From Ruminococcus sp. (lineage in GTDB: Bacteria > Bacillota > Clostridia > Oscillospirales > Ruminococcaceae), in contig JAFXDK010000038.1 of NCBI GenBank assembly GCA_017521805.1, positions 1 to 64,000 on the forward strand: a DNA stretch of 64,000 nt. Reading direction: 5' to 3'. Shown here in pieces: positions 34,990 to 42,919 of the stretch. Position numbers and translations under genes: made by a program. Numbering within the stretch: position 1 is the stretch's first letter; each line of letters starts with the position of its first letter. The notes below the pieces were generated by a model that was given only the letters and a program-made list of their open reading frames with translations, was not told the origin of the DNA and ran no database searches.

Positions 34990-35694
34990 ATGTTTTGTAA
35001 AAAATGCGGAAGCGAAATCAGCGATGGCACTAAATTCTGTTCCAAATGCGGTGCTCCAACTGAGGAAAACAGCAAACCGACAATTACTGTTGCTCAGAAT
35101 GAAAAATCAGGTTCGGCTCACTCAGCTGCTCTCATAGGTAAAATTGCGGTGCTTATTGCGCTGATATGCTTTTTCTTTACGTTTATGTCTGTATCATGCT
35201 CGGGTCAGACACGAGAAATCTCGGGTACTGATATGATTTTCGGCGATAAATCAGTTACACAAGAGGTTGAATCTCAGGCAGGCGAAAGCTCAGGATTATT
35301 CAATATCTTTGTGCTTCTCTCCGCAGTCTCAGGTATTGCCGCAGTTGCCATAAAAAAGAGCGGTATATCCTTTAAATTATCGGGATTATCTGCGATATTC
35401 CTGCTGATATTCAGATTCTCTGCTAAAAGCTACTATAAAATTGGCGGCGAACCTCTGAAAGAATGGGAGAAAAACGGAATGGATATCAGCTTTGGATTTC
35501 CGCTGTATCTGGCTATTATCTTGTTTATCGTAGGTGCTTTGTTTATATGGAGTTCCGTCAATGAAAACAATCAGGGAAATTCATTTAAACAGCTGACGGC
35601 TAAGCCAAAGCCTCCTGCTATTCCTGTAAATAATACTCCTCCTGCTGATACAGCACAGGAAACTTCCGTTGAAGATAACAGTAAAACCGAATAA
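34990..35694 (+). CDS. Zinc-ribbon multi-pass membrane protein, function unknown
   Basis: The N-terminus is a zinc ribbon (CKKCGSEISDGTKFCSKCG, residues 3-21). A linker follows, then about four hydrophobic segments (IAVLIALICFFFTFMSVSC; LFNIFVLLSAVSGIAAVAI; LSGLSAIFLLIFRF; YLAIILFIVGALFIW), and a Pro/Thr-rich tail. This layout is common in Clostridia with no known role. The SVSCSGQ sequence after the first helix is not a lipobox because it is internal. 234 residues. GGAG lies just before the ATG. Confidence 0.8.
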   Translation: MFCKKCGSEISDGTKFCSKCGAPTEENSKPTITVAQNEKSGSAHSAALIGKIAVLIALICFFFTFMSVSCSGQTREISGTDMIFGDKSVTQEVESQAGESSGLFNIFVLLSAVSGIAAVAIKKSGISFKLSGLSAIFLLIFRFSAKSYYKIGGEPLKEWEKNGMDISFGFPLYLAIILFIVGALFIWSSVNENNQGNSFKQLTAKPKPPAIPVNNTPPADTAQETSVEDNSKTE

Positions 35695-35700
35695 TTCCAG

Positions 35701-35731
35701 TTGCCGCGGAAGTGATTCTGCGGCAATTTTA
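35701..35731 (+). terminator. Terminator after the zinc-ribbon membrane gene
   Basis: Stem TTGCCGC / GCGGCAA around a 12-base loop that can partly pair itself, followed by TTTTAAT. It begins six bases after the stop codon. Confidence 0.8.
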
Positions 35732-35749
35732 ATGCCTTTTGTAAATCTG

Positions 35750-35778
35750 TTGACAACTAAATTTATATGTGCTATAAT
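35750..35778 (+). promoter_or_regulatory. Promoter of the DUF2716-like gene
   Basis: TTGACA (35750-35755) and TATAAT (35773-35778) separated by 17 bases. The -10 box lies inside the longest open frame, which shows that the true start must be downstream. Confidence 0.88.
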
Positions 35779-35802
35779 CTTGTTACTGAGGTGATATGCG
35801 AT

Positions 35803-36321
35803 ATGCTTATAAATGAAACAGAAAAATATAATGAGATATGGGACAAGGTTTATGATTTACTTAAATTCGCGCCCTCATACGAGTGCAGAGGTCATTCCTT
35901 TAATGTTCATTTGCCCTTTCAAATCAGCGTTGATTATTCGGTATACGCCATTGACGATATGACTGATGAACAAATTGATTTGATTAATGATACCATGAGG
36001 CAAATTTTCATTGACATTACAAAGGCAGGTCAGAAAATTTATGCTCTTGACTGGCATCATTCTGCTTTCCTTTACGACCCGAGAAATATTTCCGAACAGA
36101 AAAGCCTGATAATACACGACGAAGGATATAACAACGGTGAATATCTTGCCGATTTTCCTTCATTCTACCCCGACGGAGATTATTATTTCTTTATCGCTGA
36201 GGATTTCAGCTTCGGCTATTTAGGTCACCCATGGAGACAAGAAATCTGGGTTTTCGGTGCTGATTTGATGAGTGAAATTGAAGCCGTTCACAAAAGCTTT
36301 GGTTGGAGAAAGTTGAGGTAA
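35803..36321 (+). CDS. DUF2716-like protein
   Basis: A soluble protein of about 172 residues resembling DUF2716 (possibly related to DUF3885): an N-terminal W..VYDLLKFAPSY segment, a central KIYALDWHHSAFLYDPR, and a C-terminal YPDGDYYFFIAEDFSFGYLGHPW. Function unknown. Such proteins often occur as small stand-alone genes, some near toxin-immunity clusters; nothing here shows that role. The ATG at 35803 is eight bases after GAGGTGA. The earlier ATG at 35767 lies before the -10 box and cannot be used. The next small gene follows by three bases, so the two are co-transcribed. Confidence 0.7.
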   Translation: MLINETEKYNEIWDKVYDLLKFAPSYECRGHSFNVHLPFQISVDYSVYAIDDMTDEQIDLINDTMRQIFIDITKAGQKIYALDWHHSAFLYDPRNISEQKSLIIHDEGYNNGEYLADFPSFYPDGDYYFFIAEDFSFGYLGHPWRQEIWVFGADLMSEIEAVHKSFGWRKLR

Positions 36322-36324
36322 GCT

Positions 36325-36561
36325 ATGGATAACCACATTAAAATGCTGGGTAATATAAAATGTAAAGAAGATTTTACGAAATTTATGCAGCTGTTTATTT
36401 CTACTGTCGAAGATTCTTCGATTAACTACTATCTGGAAGCCGTTGCTGCATGGGCTGAGGATATGGACGGTTACTATAAAAATAGCGGAGAACAAATGCC
36501 CGAAAATATTAACTGGGATTTCATTGCAACTCTGCTTTACGCAGGCAGTATTTATGAGTGA
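36325..36561 (+). CDS. Small DUF7660-like protein
   Basis: 78 residues. It begins MDNHIKMLGNIKCKEDFTKF, and the pattern EDF..F...L, then YLEAVAAWAEDMDGYYKN and NWDFIATLLYAGSIYE, resembles what I recall of the DUF7660 family; the family name is from memory and not certain. Soluble, acidic, no known role. GAGGTAAGC precedes the ATG. It lies three bases after the DUF2716-like gene and probably shares its function or regulation. Confidence 0.65.
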   Translation: MDNHIKMLGNIKCKEDFTKFMQLFISTVEDSSINYYLEAVAAWAEDMDGYYKNSGEQMPENINWDFIATLLYAGSIYE

Positions 36562-36784
36562 TTCTGTAGAAATTATTTTACAACCCCTTCCATATAAGGG
36601 CTGAAATGGGCACTTTTGCAACGGAAAAATGTTGCATATTGAAAAATAATTTTAAAGTTTGGATACATGCACAATCACAAACATTTATTTTTGTGCGATA
36701 TTCACGAACGACTTTTGATAATTTAAGTAAATTAATTCATATGTTTTGTAAATATAATTTCGTTTATTCCATGACAAAAAAGCC

Positions 36785-36813
36785 TTGACAAACGCATATT
36801 AATAAGATATAAT
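36785..36813 (+). promoter_or_regulatory. Promoter of the CNNM/CorC gene leader
   Basis: TTGACA (36785-36790) and TATAAT (36808-36813), 17 bases apart. The expected start near 36820 leaves a 5' leader of about 185 bases before the gene at 37006. Between 36562 and 36784 I see no gene, only AT-rich sequence. Confidence 0.88.
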
Positions 36814-36819
36814 ATAGTG

Positions 36820-37005
36820 TATCAGTTAAATTTGAAAAGGGTGAAATTTTAAATGGACAGTTGCCCCGACGGGTGTCATATTAACAAAATAGAATATCGC
36901 TTTTCAGGGCATGGTCTGTACTATTTTTTGTGTTAGTACAGGTTATGCCTTTTAGTGCGTGTATCGAAAAAATTTTATCAAAAATATTAAAGTGAGGTAT
37001 TTTTT
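36820..37005 (+). ncRNA. Structured leader, attenuator-like, before the CNNM/CorC gene
   Basis: The leader contains a compact hairpin at 36858-36879 (GACA...TGTC with inner CCC/GGG). A long hairpin at about 36908-36956 follows: outer arms GGCAT / ATGCC and inner CTGTACTA / TAGTACAG, then TTTT. The ribosome binding site (GAGG) is about 40 bases further on. This is the layout of a riboswitch-type attenuator. I cannot match it with confidence to the known classes I can recall (not Mn yybP-ykoY, M-box, fluoride, NiCo or c-di-AMP). A metal-ion ligand would suit the gene. Confidence 0.5.
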
Positions 37006-38307
37006 ATGTTAGGGCAGATTATTCTGCAAATTGTACTTATTGCATTAAACGCGGTTTTCGCATGTGCGGAAATTGCTGTGATTTCCGCGAATCCCACAAA
37101 AATCGATAAGCTTGCTGAGGACGGAGACAAAAAAGCCCGCAAACTTCAAAAGCTTACAGATGAGCCTGCGCGTTTCTTAGCTACAATTCAGGTTGCTATT
37201 ACTCTTTCAGGCTTCATCGGTGCCGCTTTTGCTGCCGATAACTTCGCAGACAGACTTATCAATCTTACAAAGAATACAGGTCTTGCAGATTATTCCGATA
37301 TACTGCGCCCTGTGGCTGTTGTTGCCGTTACTCTTATACTTTCTTATATCACTCTTGTTTTCGGCGAACTTGTTCCTAAGCGCGCGGCGATGAAAAATCC
37401 CGAAAAACTGGCTCTTTCTATGGCTGGGGGAATTTCAGCTGTTCAGAAAATTTTTGCTCCTCTTGTGTGGATGCTCAATATCTCCACAAATGGCGTTCTG
37501 AAGCTTATGGGCATAAATCCCGAGAACGAAGAAGAAACTGTTACTGAGGAAGAAATTATCATGATGTCCGATGCAGGCGCTGAAAAGGGTACTATCGACG
37601 AGGACGACAGCAGAATTATCAAGAATATTTTTGAGTTTGACGATTTGACAGCCGAGCAGGTCTGCACTCACCGTACTGATGTGGAAATGCTCTGGGCTGA
37701 GGATTCCGTGGAAACATGGGAAAAGACAATCCACCGTACCCGTCACTCACTTTTCCCCATTTGCGGCGAAAGTGTTGATAATATCATCGGTATTCTCAAT
37801 GCAAAGGATTATTTCCGTCTTGCTGACAAAAGCCGTGAGAATATCATGAAAAATGCTGTCCGTGAGCCTTATTTCGTTCACGAAAATATGAAAGCCGATG
37901 TGCTTTTTGCTCAGATGAAAAAGCGAGGCGCTCAACATTTTGCTGTTGTTGTTGACGAGTACGGCGGTATGACGGGTATTATCACTGTTACCGACCTTGT
38001 TGAAGAACTTGTGGGAGAGTTCGACGACGATGAACTGAATACTCCTGAGCCTGTATTGAAGCAGATTGGCGATAACTGCTGGATAATCCCAGGCATAACC
38101 GATTTAGGCGAGGTAAACGAGGAACTGGATATCAACCTGCCCTCCGACGATTACGACACTTTCGGCGGCTATGTTATTGCAGGTCTGGGTGAAATCCCCA
38201 AAGACGGTCTTACTGCCGAGCTTGACTGCGACGGACTTCACATCGAGGTGCTGAAAATCTACCACCACCGTGTTGAAATCTGCCGTGTAACAAAGGTTGA
38301 TGCGTAA
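37006..38307 (+). CDS. CNNM/CorC (hemolysin-family) transporter: DUF21, two CBS, CorC_HlyC
   Basis: A membrane protein of the CNNM/CorB/YhdP family, implicated in Mg2+ (or Na+/Mg2+) efflux. The DUF21 membrane domain occupies about residues 1-190, with three or four TM segments (e.g. ILQIVLIALNAVFACAEIAV; IQVAITLSGFIGAAFAA; LILSYITLVFGELVPKR). A CBS pair follows (about 205-330; VDEYGGMTGIITVTDLVEELVGE), then the C-terminal CorC_HlyC domain. 433 residues. Older names call it hemolysin C-like; that activity is unlikely. Expressed behind a structured leader. Confidence 0.92.
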   Translation: MLGQIILQIVLIALNAVFACAEIAVISANPTKIDKLAEDGDKKARKLQKLTDEPARFLATIQVAITLSGFIGAAFAADNFADRLINLTKNTGLADYSDILRPVAVVAVTLILSYITLVFGELVPKRAAMKNPEKLALSMAGGISAVQKIFAPLVWMLNISTNGVLKLMGINPENEEETVTEEEIIMMSDAGAEKGTIDEDDSRIIKNIFEFDDLTAEQVCTHRTDVEMLWAEDSVETWEKTIHRTRHSLFPICGESVDNIIGILNAKDYFRLADKSRENIMKNAVREPYFVHENMKADVLFAQMKKRGAQHFAVVVDEYGGMTGIITVTDLVEELVGEFDDDELNTPEPVLKQIGDNCWIIPGITDLGEVNEELDINLPSDDYDTFGGYVIAGLGEIPKDGLTAELDCDGLHIEVLKIYHHRVEICRVTKVDA

Positions 38308-38369
38308 TTAAGCAGCGTGTAGAAAAAGCATATTTTATATCGGAAACGGCTATTCTACTTTTGCCAAAA

Positions 38370-38397
38370 AAATCCGCAGAGGTCAATCTGCGGATTT
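38370..38397. terminator. Bidirectional terminator between the CNNM/CorC and GH25 genes
   Basis: Stem AAATCCGCAGA / TCTGCGGATTT with a six-base loop. T runs follow on both strands, so it can serve both the plus-strand CNNM/CorC gene and the converging GH25 gene. Confidence 0.88.
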
Positions 38398-38453
38398 TTG
38401 CAATTATTTGAATTTTATTTCTAAGCTAACAGCTAATAACTTGCAAAAAATAA

Positions 38454-39407
38454 TTACGAATTATCTCCTGCACTGAAATCCTTGAAGCTGATGTTCATAT
38501 CCACATTGCCCTCAATTCCCGGAACTTTGCCCTCGGAGGTATACTGCCACATATCATATTCATAATAAAATGTGGGGAAATCCGTATATTCTGCAAGCCA
38601 GAAATCATAGTCCTTGATTCGCGGCATGTCAAGCTTATATGTGGAGGTTGATGCGTTCTGATATACCATAGGCGTATACCCTGCGGATTTTACACGCTCG
38701 CAGAATGCTACACAGCAATCAGCAAGCCCCTCAACTGTCATTTTATCAGTACGCGCTGTATCGTCGTATATTATCTCCCAGTCAAATACAATAGGATATG
38801 TAATCTTTCTTCCTGCAACGGCATTGAGAATAGCGTCTGCTTCCTCGATAGCTTCCTCTGTTGTAATCGCCTGTGAGAAGAAGTATACTCCAACATCAAT
38901 TCCTGCGGCATTTGCACCGTCTATATTGGTGATAAGGCTGTTATCCAGTGTTATTACTCCGCCGCCGTATGTGCGATAGCCTGCGCGAATTATGGCAAAT
39001 TCCACACCTGCGCCCTTTACCTTTTCCCAGTCGATAACTCCCTGATATTCGGATACATCAATGCCGATTTTCGATTCAAGTCCGTCGTTTCCCACGTATT
39101 TAACAAATCCGCTGCCGTCCTTGACTATCTCAGATGGCTCAATGGGACTTTGGGGAACGTCCGCAAAAACGGGTATGAAAGTCTCCCCCATTGTGTCGTT
39201 GTGGACGAGTATCTTTTCGCCGTTGAGCTGGTAAAATGTCTCCTCTTTGTCGATATACGGACGTATTCTGATATCCGAATCTGCGTTTGCCGGAACGGTT
39301 GCGTTATATTTTGAAGCGAATATGCCTGTGGTCACTGCAAGTCCCACGATAACAAATCCCTCTAAAATGGAAATTGCTTTAAAAAAATTTGCTTTGTTCA
39401 GTTTCAT
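38454..39407 (-). CDS. Membrane-anchored GH25 lysozyme
   Basis: A cell-wall muramidase outside the membrane. An uncleaved-looking N-terminal helix (about residues 10-30, ISILEGFVIVGLAVTTGIFA) is followed by about 80 residues of unknown structure. The GH25 domain starts at about 115 with GIDVSEYQGVIDWEKVK, contains AIIRAGYRTYGGG, VGVYFFSQA and VFDWEIIYDDTART (catalytic Asp/Glu region), and ends DMWQYTSEGKVPGIEGNVDMN. 317 residues. The start has GGAGG upstream. Confidence 0.93.
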   Translation of the reverse strand: MKLNKANFFKAISILEGFVIVGLAVTTGIFASKYNATVPANADSDIRIRPYIDKEETFYQLNGEKILVHNDTMGETFIPVFADVPQSPIEPSEIVKDGSGFVKYVGNDGLESKIGIDVSEYQGVIDWEKVKGAGVEFAIIRAGYRTYGGGVITLDNSLITNIDGANAAGIDVGVYFFSQAITTEEAIEEADAILNAVAGRKITYPIVFDWEIIYDDTARTDKMTVEGLADCCVAFCERVKSAGYTPMVYQNASTSTYKLDMPRIKDYDFWLAEYTDFPTFYYEYDMWQYTSEGKVPGIEGNVDMNISFKDFSAGDNS

Positions 39408-39436
39408 TTTATGTCCTCCGTTGTAATGATATATAC

Positions 39437-39465
39437 ATTATATCATATTTTTCGATGTTTGTAAA
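39437..39465 (-). promoter_or_regulatory. Promoter of the GH25 lysozyme gene
   Basis: TTTACA (-35, 39460-39465) and TATAAT (-10, 39437-39442), 17 bases apart on the minus strand, about 30 bases before the start codon. Confidence 0.82.
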
Positions 39466-39486
39466 CATAATTTTAGAATTTTCAGC

Positions 39487-39515
39487 TTGAAATTAATGGC
39501 GTGAAATGATATAAT
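39487..39515 (+). promoter_or_regulatory. Promoter of the DUF3877-like gene
   Basis: TTGAAA (39487-39492) and TATAAT (39510-39515) with 17-base spacing, diverging from the GH25 promoter. GGAGG lies five bases before the ATG at 39544. Confidence 0.82.
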
Positions 39516-39543
39516 ATTATATATTGTTTTTTGGAGGAAAATT

Positions 39544-40080
39544 ATGAATTTTGAACGTCTTGAAAAAAATCTCATTGACAATATAAAAGAGGCTCAACTG
39601 AAATTAGGCTTCGATAACCGCCCTATGAGCTTGAATTATATGAATTCCTCGCTGAAAAATCTTCTCGGCTCAGAGGTTACAGATGACGTATTATCGGAAT
39701 TTTCCGGCTATGCTTCGTCAAGGCTCGGTGCGCTTGCTTTTCACAGGATAAAGGACGGATTCTGTATCACGGTATCTGCTGAGGGTACGGCATATGTCAA
39801 CAGCCTTACAGGATATGATTTTATTGCTGAACTTGTAAAAAAAGTCAGCAGTCACGCTCCTCTGGAGGAAGTAACCGCTGTTTTCCACAAATATTCCGAT
39901 AATGTTGTAATCGAGGAAAGCAATAGCGAGGAGTTTGACCTGCTTGCATATTTCCCCGATAAATGCCCCGACGAATACTACTACTGCCTTGCCGCAGAGT
40001 CGTGTATAAGCGGCGGTTGTCATGCTATGTATCATCGGTTTATACGGGAGGACTACGAAGAAATGTTTTCCAATTTGTAG
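39544..40080 (+). CDS. DUF3877-like protein
   Basis: 178 residues, soluble, function unknown. The start MNFERLEKNLIDNIKEAQLKLG and the later CLAAESCISGGCHAMYHRF stretch resemble what I recall of DUF3877. The last residues and the TAG stop come from a dispersed palindromic repeat that begins at 40077: the stop is part of the GTAGGGG end. The original C-terminus may therefore have been replaced. Confidence 0.65.
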   Translation: MNFERLEKNLIDNIKEAQLKLGFDNRPMSLNYMNSSLKNLLGSEVTDDVLSEFSGYASSRLGALAFHRIKDGFCITVSAEGTAYVNSLTGYDFIAELVKKVSSHAPLEEVTAVFHKYSDNVVIEESNSEEFDLLAYFPDKCPDEYYYCLAAESCISGGCHAMYHRFIREDYEEMFSNL

Positions 40081-40103
40081 GGGCTGCCTTTGGCAGTCCG
40101 CCG
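40077..40103. repeat. Dispersed palindromic repeat providing the stop codon of the DUF3877-like gene
   Basis: GTAGGGGCTGCC-TTT-GGCAGTCCGCC unit. Its second to fourth bases (TAG, 40078-40080) terminate the upstream gene. The same unit recurs at 33864 (inverted), 50897, 60109 (inverted), 61686 and 61885. Confidence 0.85.
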
Positions 40104-40143
40104 ATTGAAAATGTTCAAACTTATATCTGAGGAGCTGATACAT

Positions 40144-40590
40144 ATGGATTATATTATACGTGAGATAAAAAACAGCGATTTTCAGCAGCTTATGGAGCTT
40201 TATACTCACTTGCATGAAAAAGATATTCCCGAAAAAGACGCGAGGGTTTCAGCTGTGTGGGAAAGCATACTTTCCGACAAAAATCATCATATCATTGTGG
40301 CAGAATATGAGGGGAAAATAATTTCTTCCTGTGTATGCGTTATAATTCCCAATCTTACGAGAAATCAGCGACCTTATGCCTTTGTGGAAAATGTTGTTAC
40401 CCATGCCGATTATCGTGGAAATGGCATAGCTACAGCCTGTCTTGATTATGCCCGTGATATAGCCAAAAAAGAAAACTGCTACAAACTTATGCTGCTTACA
40501 GGCTCAAAAAATGAAAAAACACTGAATTTTTACCGCCGTGCAGGCTATAACAGCGAGGACAAAACGGCGTTTATTCAGTGGTTGGGGTGA
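40144..40590 (+). CDS. GNAT-family N-acetyltransferase
   Basis: A predicted acetyl-CoA-dependent acyltransferase of unknown substrate. It begins MDYIIREIKNSDFQQLMEL and has the GNAT motif A region VENVVTHADYRGNGIATACLDYA (acetyl-CoA pyrophosphate loop RGNGIA) and motif B with NFYRRAGY. 148 residues. The ATG at 40144 follows GAGGAG at about 11 bases; the longer frame from 40090 begins inside the repeat. Confidence 0.88.
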   Translation: MDYIIREIKNSDFQQLMELYTHLHEKDIPEKDARVSAVWESILSDKNHHIIVAEYEGKIISSCVCVIIPNLTRNQRPYAFVENVVTHADYRGNGIATACLDYARDIAKKENCYKLMLLTGSKNEKTLNFYRRAGYNSEDKTAFIQWLG

Positions 40591-40594
40591 TATT

Positions 40595-40975
40595 ATGAAA
40601 AATATGATAACGTTGTGCGGCGATGATTGCAGTAAATGTCCCCGATACCTTGCACAGACTGAGGCAGAACTGAAAGCCGTGGCTGAATTGTGGTACAGGA
40701 TAGGCTGGCGAAATACCGTGGTTTCTGTTGATGAAATACGCTGTAACGGCTGTTCCGCTGATAAAAAATGTACTTATGGACTTGTGGAGTGCACAAAGGC
40801 GCATAATGTTGAAAAATGCAGTCAATGCGTAAATTTCCCCTGTGGTACAATAAATGATATGCTCCGTCGCTCTGAGGAATACAGGGAAATATGCAGAAAA
40901 GTCTGCACAGATGATGAATACAAACAAATTTCAGAGGCTTTTTTCAACAAATTTGAGAATATGACGAAAAATTAA
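40595..40975 (+). CDS. DUF3795 cysteine-rich protein
   Basis: 126 residues, with many cysteines in spaced pairs: LCGDDCSKCPRYLA near the start, IRCNGCSADKKCTYGLVECTKAHNVEKCSQC in the middle, then FPCG (quoted in parts). This is the DUF3795 pattern, a probable metal- or cluster-binding protein of unknown role. The ATG at 40595 has GGGGTGA upstream, and a longer start would overlap the GNAT gene. Probably co-transcribed with the GNAT gene (gap of four bases). Confidence 0.8.
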   Translation: MKNMITLCGDDCSKCPRYLAQTEAELKAVAELWYRIGWRNTVVSVDEIRCNGCSADKKCTYGLVECTKAHNVEKCSQCVNFPCGTINDMLRRSEEYREICRKVCTDDEYKQISEAFFNKFENMTKN

Positions 40976-40996
40976 GGGCGGTTTATTTCACCGCCC
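40976..40996. terminator. Terminator between the DUF3795 and folC genes
   Basis: Stem GGGCGGT / ACCGCCC with a seven-base loop. It begins right after the DUF3795 stop and is flanked by A/T runs on both sides, so it may stop transcription from either direction. Confidence 0.75.
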
Positions 40997-41006
40997 AAAA
41001 AATTTT

Positions 41007-42284
41007 TTAATTCATAATTCTTAATTCATAATTCTTAATTTCCTGACGGAACTCACCATACATATAAAGAGAACCCAGCGCAATCAACGGTATATTGTGA
41101 TTTTTCGCATATTCCAATGCCTGTGCAAATCCATTTTCTACCGAGCCGCAGGAAAGAGCTTCTATTCCCTTTGCCTCAAAGGCGGCGGCGAGGATATCGC
41201 TGTCAAGAGAGCGCGGATTGTCGGGAATAACAGTAAATGCCTTATCAATGAATTTCCCCAGTATTTCGGGATAAAGTCCGTATTCCTTATCTGCCATAAC
41301 TCCGATTAACAAGGCGATTTTTCCGCTAATATATGTGCCGATACTTTCAGCCGCTTGAATTATTCCGTCGGGATTGTGTGCACCGTCGTATATTATAAGG
41401 GGATTTCGGCTTACAACCTCAAATCTGCCTTGCCATACAGCCTTTTCTATGCCAGATTTTACAGCGTTTTCAGAAATATTCATACCCTCTTTACGCAAAA
41501 TCTCAACAGCTGTCAGCATATTGGCAAGGTTGTATTTCTGATATGAGCCGATAAGGTTGGATTTCAGCCTGCCAAAAGCCTTATCGCTGTAAATCACACC
41601 ATTAATATCACTTTCAAGAACGGTTACACGGTCTTTATCCGCAATGGTGAGCTGTGAGCCGTTTTTCTGCGATATACTGCGGATTATTTCAAGTGCCTCG
41701 TCATCGTTTCCACCGTAGAGAACAGGTCTTGTCCTTTTGATTATACCTGCCTTGCATTTTGCAATTTCTTCAATAGTACCGCCTAAAAAGGCCGTATGGT
41801 CAAGGGCGATATTCGTTATAACCGAAAGCACGGGATATTCCACCACATTTGTGGAATCCGTTTCGCCGCCCATTCCGCACTCAATCAACGCTATATCGCA
41901 TTTTTTTTGACTGAAAAGCTCATATGCGGCGGCTGTAAGGACTTCAAATTCCGTGGGCTTATCCGCCATATCCTCGCAAATGGGGATAATATCAGCCATG
42001 ACTTCGTTAAAATCGTCAGCAGATACATTTTCGCCGTTTATACGAAAACTGTCGGTTAAATCTGTAAGAGCAGGTGAAGAAAAGCTTCCCACTTTATAAC
42101 CTGAATCTCTTAAAATTGCCGAAAGCATTGCACCAAAAGAGCCTTTGCCGTTTGTGCCTGCAATATGGATTACATGAGTTTTATTCTGGGGATTATCAAG
42201 CCTTTTGCAAAGCTCTGTTATACGCTCTAAACCAAGCTTACTGCCGCGTTCAGCGGCAATTTTTATATACTCGAAACCATTCAT
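41007..42284 (-). CDS. folC: Bifunctional folylpolyglutamate synthase / dihydrofolate synthase
   Basis: Adds glutamate to dihydropteroate and to tetrahydrofolates. P-loop HIAGTNGKGSFGAML at about residue 41; ALIECGMGGETDSTNV, the VITNIALDHTAFLGGT segment, and IYDGAHNPDGI in the C-terminal ligase domain. 425 residues. The final residues (KNYELRIMN) are encoded by a tandem 14-bp repeat and do not belong to the family. It starts four bases after folT ends, so it is under the same tetrahydrofolate riboswitch. Confidence 0.95.
   Translation of the reverse strand: MNGFEYIKIAAERGSKLGLERITELCKRLDNPQNKTHVIHIAGTNGKGSFGAMLSAILRDSGYKVGSFSSPALTDLTDSFRINGENVSADDFNEVMADIIPICEDMADKPTEFEVLTAAAYELFSQKKCDIALIECGMGGETDSTNVVEYPVLSVITNIALDHTAFLGGTIEEIAKCKAGIIKRTRPVLYGGNDDEALEIIRSISQKNGSQLTIADKDRVTVLESDINGVIYSDKAFGRLKSNLIGSYQKYNLANMLTAVEILRKEGMNISENAVKSGIEKAVWQGRFEVVSRNPLIIYDGAHNPDGIIQAAESIGTYISGKIALLIGVMADKEYGLYPEILGKFIDKAFTVIPDNPRSLDSDILAAAFEAKGIEALSCGSVENGFAQALEYAKNHNIPLIALGSLYMYGEFRQEIKNYELRIMN
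41011..41038. repeat. Tandem 14-bp repeat forming the C-terminus of folC
   Basis: Two perfect copies of TTCATAATTCTTAA (41011-41024, 41025-41038). Read on the minus strand they encode the last residues of FolC (ending ELRIMN), with the stop codon just beyond. AT-rich words of this type are known to create artificial protein tails in several bacteria. Confidence 0.85.
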
Positions 42285-42288
42285 AATA

Positions 42289-42855
42289 TCACCGATTACT
42301 GCATATTTTACTGAGCTGTGTGGAAAAAGCCTTGTTTTTCAACAGGAGAGTGATTATTACGAATTCAATTGCTCCTGTTGCGATATATGTGGGAATACGG
42401 AATGCAAGAACTTCCAGCGGAGTGCCGAAATAGATATAAAGTCCCACAGACTTGATAATAATTGAACCAACAATATGCGCAACTGCAATAGAAACTGCAA
42501 TGTTCAGCGTCATATTCTTGTTTCTGAGATATGTTGAAACAACTCCCGAAAGAATACCGATACTTGCCGCGCCAATTGTGATAATCGGATTTATTGCATA
42601 TCCCTTTAACAGACAGCCCACAAGGTCAGCCACAACCGCAACCGCACCGCCTACGAATGGACCGAAGAAAATACCCGCCATAAGAATTGTAAGATTCTCA
42701 AGGCTTATGCGTATACTGTCGCCAATGGGTATTTGCAGGAATTTTCCCAGTGTGAAGCTCATAGCCACGAAAAGAGCTGAAATAATCATAACTCTTGTGT
42801 TGCCGAAAAGCTTTAAGTTTTCAGTGGGTGTGTTTGCTGTTTTACTTGTAATCAT
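42289..42855 (-). CDS. folT: Folate-specific ECF transporter S component
   Basis: The membrane substrate-binding subunit of an energy-coupling factor folate transporter. It has about six hydrophobic segments; ALFVAMSFTLGKFLQIPIG and LTILMAGIFFGPFVGGAVA are typical of FolT, as is the GYAINPIITIGAASIGILSG stretch (quoted in part). 188 residues. The ECF ATPases and EcfT are expected elsewhere. The ATG has AAGGAGG upstream. Folate identity rests on the folC partner and the tetrahydrofolate riboswitch in its leader. Confidence 0.92.
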   Translation of the reverse strand: MITSKTANTPTENLKLFGNTRVMIISALFVAMSFTLGKFLQIPIGDSIRISLENLTILMAGIFFGPFVGGAVAVVADLVGCLLKGYAINPIITIGAASIGILSGVVSTYLRNKNMTLNIAVSIAVAHIVGSIIIKSVGLYIYFGTPLEVLAFRIPTYIATGAIEFVIITLLLKNKAFSTQLSKICSNR

Positions 42856-42919
42856 AAAAAATCCTCCTTTTCCACATCATAGGACACGAAAAAAGAGGCT
42901 ATTCTCCATTATATGTCTT

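Noticed and set aside
35767..35802. Upstream ATG of the DUF2716-like gene
   Set aside because: It lies before the -10 box (35773-35778), so it cannot be on the transcript; the ATG at 35803 has a proper ribosome binding site.
36606..36788. 60-codon open frame before the CNNM/CorC leader
   Set aside because: It has no ribosome binding site, odd composition, and overlaps the promoter.
36820..37005. Leader as a yybP-ykoY (Mn), M-box (Mg), fluoride or c-di-AMP riboswitch
   Set aside because: The conserved core sequences I know for those classes are not present; left as an unassigned structured leader.
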